Shown here: positions 5,357 to 6,468 of the stretch, piece after piece
How positions within the stretch are numbered: position 1 is the stretch's first letter
Layout of the letters: each line of letters starts with the position of its first letter
Source: Acidobacteriaceae bacterium
GTDB lineage: Bacteria; Acidobacteriota; Terriglobia; Terriglobales; Acidobacteriaceae
Assembly: GCA_003162495.1 (NCBI GenBank)
Contig: PMOF01000153.1
Location: 1 to 6,468 of the forward strand
Reading direction: 5' to 3'
DNA: 6,468 nt
The notes under the pieces: generated by a model
Database searches by the model: none
Told to the model about the DNA's origin: nothing
Seen by the model: only the letters and a program-made list of their open reading frames with translations
Program-made: the position numbers and the translations under genes

Positions 5357-5959
5357 TTACTGCGCTTGCGGTTGTGCCGAGGACGGCGGCTGCGGAGCAG
5401 CGGGAGGCTTCGGCTTAGGAGCTTCCTGCTTCTTTGACGGCGCCAGAATTGCGTGCAGAATCGTCCCTTCCATGCGCGGCATGAACTCCACAATACCCGC
5501 TTCGCCAATGTCCTGGATGAGCCGGTTGATGATGGCGTAGCCCAGCTCGCGGTGAGCCATTTGCCGGCCACGGAAGCGCAGGCTGGCCTTCACCTTGTCT
5601 CCATCGACCAGGAACCGCACGGCCTGATTTTTCTTGGTCTGGTAATCGTGCTCGTCCACGGTCACTGAAAACTTGACCTCCTTGACCACGATCACTTTTT
5701 GCTTCTTCTTGGCCGCCCGATCGCTCTTTTCCTTCTCGTAAAGGAAGCGGCCGTAATCCTGAATGCGGCAGACCGGGGGAACCGCGTTGGGCGACACCTC
5801 CACCAGGTCCAGGCCGCGTTCTCGGGCAATCTTCAGCGCCTCAAAGGGCGGCAGAATGCCCATTTGTTCGCCGTTTTCGTCGATGACGCGGATTTCACGC
5901 GCGCGAATTCGATCGTTGATGCGGATAAAGGACTTAGCAGAACGTTTGTCGAGTGCGAT
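5357..5959 (-). CDS. infC: Translation initiation factor IF-3, starting at an AUC codon
   Basis: IF3 binds the 30S subunit, keeps subunits apart and checks start codon and initiator tRNA. From the ATC at 5959 the protein is 200 residues: short lead (fM)ALDKRSAKSF, the N-domain signature RINDRIRAREIRVIDENGEQ (13-32), LDLVEVSPNAVPPVCRIQDYGRFLYEKEK (50-78), a Lys-rich linker (79-90), and the C-domain with EVKFSVTVDEHDYQTK (94-109) and FLVDGDKVKASLRFRGRQMAH (116-136). A Pro/Ala/Gln-rich tail (about 176-200) makes it longer than the 180 residues of E. coli. No in-frame ATG exists at the N-terminus. GGGAGGAG ends 4 bases before the ATC, while the only upstream alternative (GTG 6031) has no ribosome site and lies at the predicted transcription start. 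AUU/AUC/AUA starts are known for infC elsewhere and let IF3 repress itself. Confidence 0.96.
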   Translation of the reverse strand: MALDKRSAKSFIRINDRIRAREIRVIDENGEQMGILPPFEALKIARERGLDLVEVSPNAVPPVCRIQDYGRFLYEKEKSDRAAKKKQKVIVVKEVKFSVTVDEHDYQTKKNQAVRFLVDGDKVKASLRFRGRQMAHRELGYAIINRLIQDIGEAGIVEFMPRMEGTILHAILAPSKKQEAPKPKPPAAPQPPSSAQPQAQ

Positions 5960-5971
5960 GGTGCTCCTCCC
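5960..5971 (-). promoter_or_regulatory. Strong Shine-Dalgarno deciding the infC AUC start
   Basis: On the minus strand GGGAGGAG (5971-5964) is followed by CACC and then ATC (5959-5957). GGAGG is 6 bases from the start, ideal spacing. Its strength offsets the weak start codon, as in classical infC autoregulation. Confidence 0.85.
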
Positions 5972-6035
5972 AAATGTCGTCCATTTCCGCTTCCGGAGTC
6001 GGCCGGATTCGCCGCGGGTACACGAACGCACACTG

Positions 6036-6044
6036 AGTATAGCA
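6036..6044 (-). promoter_or_regulatory. Extended -10 promoter of infC
   Basis: TGCTATACT on the minus strand gives TATACT (6041-6036) with the TGn extension (6044-6042). No good -35 is seen at 16-18 bases, which extended -10 promoters tolerate. Transcription would start near 6029, leaving a leader of about 70 nt before the ATC start and excluding the GTG at 6031 from use. Confidence 0.55.
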
Positions 6045-6069
6045 TCGGCCCGGCTACGATTGCCGCGTG

Positions 6070-6098
6070 CTGCCGCCGCATTTCCCCTCCGATATACT
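6070..6098 (+). promoter_or_regulatory. Possible promoter of the MFS gene
   Basis: TATACT (6093-6098) matches the -10 consensus at 5 of 6 positions. CTGCCG (6070-6075) is a weak -35 at exactly 17 bases. A start near 6105 would leave a 35-nt leader. It faces away from the infC promoter within the 180-bp divergent gap. Confidence 0.45.
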
Positions 6099-6139
6099 GA
6101 CCGTGAACCCCGCCTTTCTACCGGCCACGATTCTCAAAA

Positions 6140-6468
6140 ATGCCAGCTTCAGTCTCCGCCGACTTCCCAATCCCGTCTGCCAGCGCCTCCAACGGCAGCG
6201 CGCGGCAAATTCTCGGCTTTGTCTATTTCACTTTCACCTGTTATCTGTCCATCGGCCTTCCTCTTGCCGTGCTGCCGCCTTATGTGCACTTGCGTATGGG
6301 CTTCAGCGCCGCGTTGGCCGGGCTGGTCATCGGCATCCAGTACATCGCGACCCTTCTCAGTCGCCCCTGGGCCGGTCACATCTCTGACCGCGCCGGCGCC
6401 AAGGTTTCCGTTCTTTGGGGTATGGCAGCCTGCACCCTGAGCGGTGTCCTGCTGGTGGCTGCGGCTGC
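6140..6468 (+). CDS. MFS transporter, YhhS/YfcJ-like (N-terminal 109 residues, runs off the right edge)
   Basis: Inner-membrane major facilitator superfamily carrier, cut by the window end. After a polar Ser/Ala-rich lead (1-22) comes membrane segment 1 (about 24-47, ILGFVYFTFTCYLSIGLPLA), then a short loop with PPYVHLRMGFSAALAGLVIG (46-65), segment 2 (about 56-74), the MFS loop RPWAGHISDRAGAK (75-88, version of the G-x-x-x-D-R-x-G motif A) and segment 3 (about 89-109). The pattern SIGLPLAVLP..V...MGFSA..AGLVI..QY.ATLLSRP.AG closely matches my memory of E. coli YhhS; that subfamily has no well-proven substrate. ATG 6140 is chosen as the codon just before the polar lead; no clear Shine-Dalgarno precedes it. 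It is divergent from infC with no evident functional link. Confidence 0.88.
   Translation, partial: MPASVSADFPIPSASASNGSARQILGFVYFTFTCYLSIGLPLAVLPPYVHLRMGFSAALAGLVIGIQYIATLLSRPWAGHISDRAGAKVSVLWGMAACTLSGVLLVAAA

Noticed and set aside
5934..5984. 16-codon frame (MDDIWEEHHRTRQTFC) overlapping the infC start on the minus strand
   Set aside because: Its ATG has only a poor purine stretch ahead and the real Shine-Dalgarno serves the ATC; too short to support as a leader peptide without conservation data.

Overview
The window looks like a piece of an Acidobacteriota chromosome, probably class Terriglobia (Edaphobacter/Granulicella/Acidobacterium-like). This is judged from protein style: the IF3 N-terminus, an alginate-export-type porin, a YhhS-type MFS protein, and a PheT that lacks its N-terminal OB-fold. 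I estimate GC at about 60% and could not run a taxonomic search, so the assignment is moderate confidence.

The backbone is the conserved translation cluster infC - rpmI - rplT - pheS - pheT, all on the minus strand and read right to left: infC (IF3, 5357-5959), rpmI (L35, 3281-3478), rplT (L20, 2662-3063), pheS (1385-2491) and the first 284 codons of pheT (from 854 off the left edge). Two foreign-looking items interrupt it. A plus-strand gene for an outer-membrane beta-barrel of the alginate-export family (3852-5204) sits between infC and rpmI. A small four-helix-bundle protein of the 23S rRNA intervening-sequence (S23) family (905-1294) sits between pheS and pheT, bracketed by a 20-bp inverted repeat and 9-bp tandem repeats. 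At the right edge an MFS transporter gene (6140 onward) runs divergently from infC.

Visible control signals: infC has a strong Shine-Dalgarno placed in front of an AUC codon, the classic set-up for IF3 autoregulation, and an extended -10 promoter. rpmI has its own -10 (TATACT) and a leader with two small hairpins, which fits its separation from infC. A hairpin followed by TTTT lies between rplT and pheS. A hairpin closes infC. The MFS gene has a TATACT -10.

The points most worth following are the S23 cassette with its inverted repeats inside pheS-pheT, the apparent absence of the tRNA-binding OB-fold domain from PheT, and the AUC start of infC. No CRISPR array, tRNA, rRNA, transposase or obvious defence system is visible.
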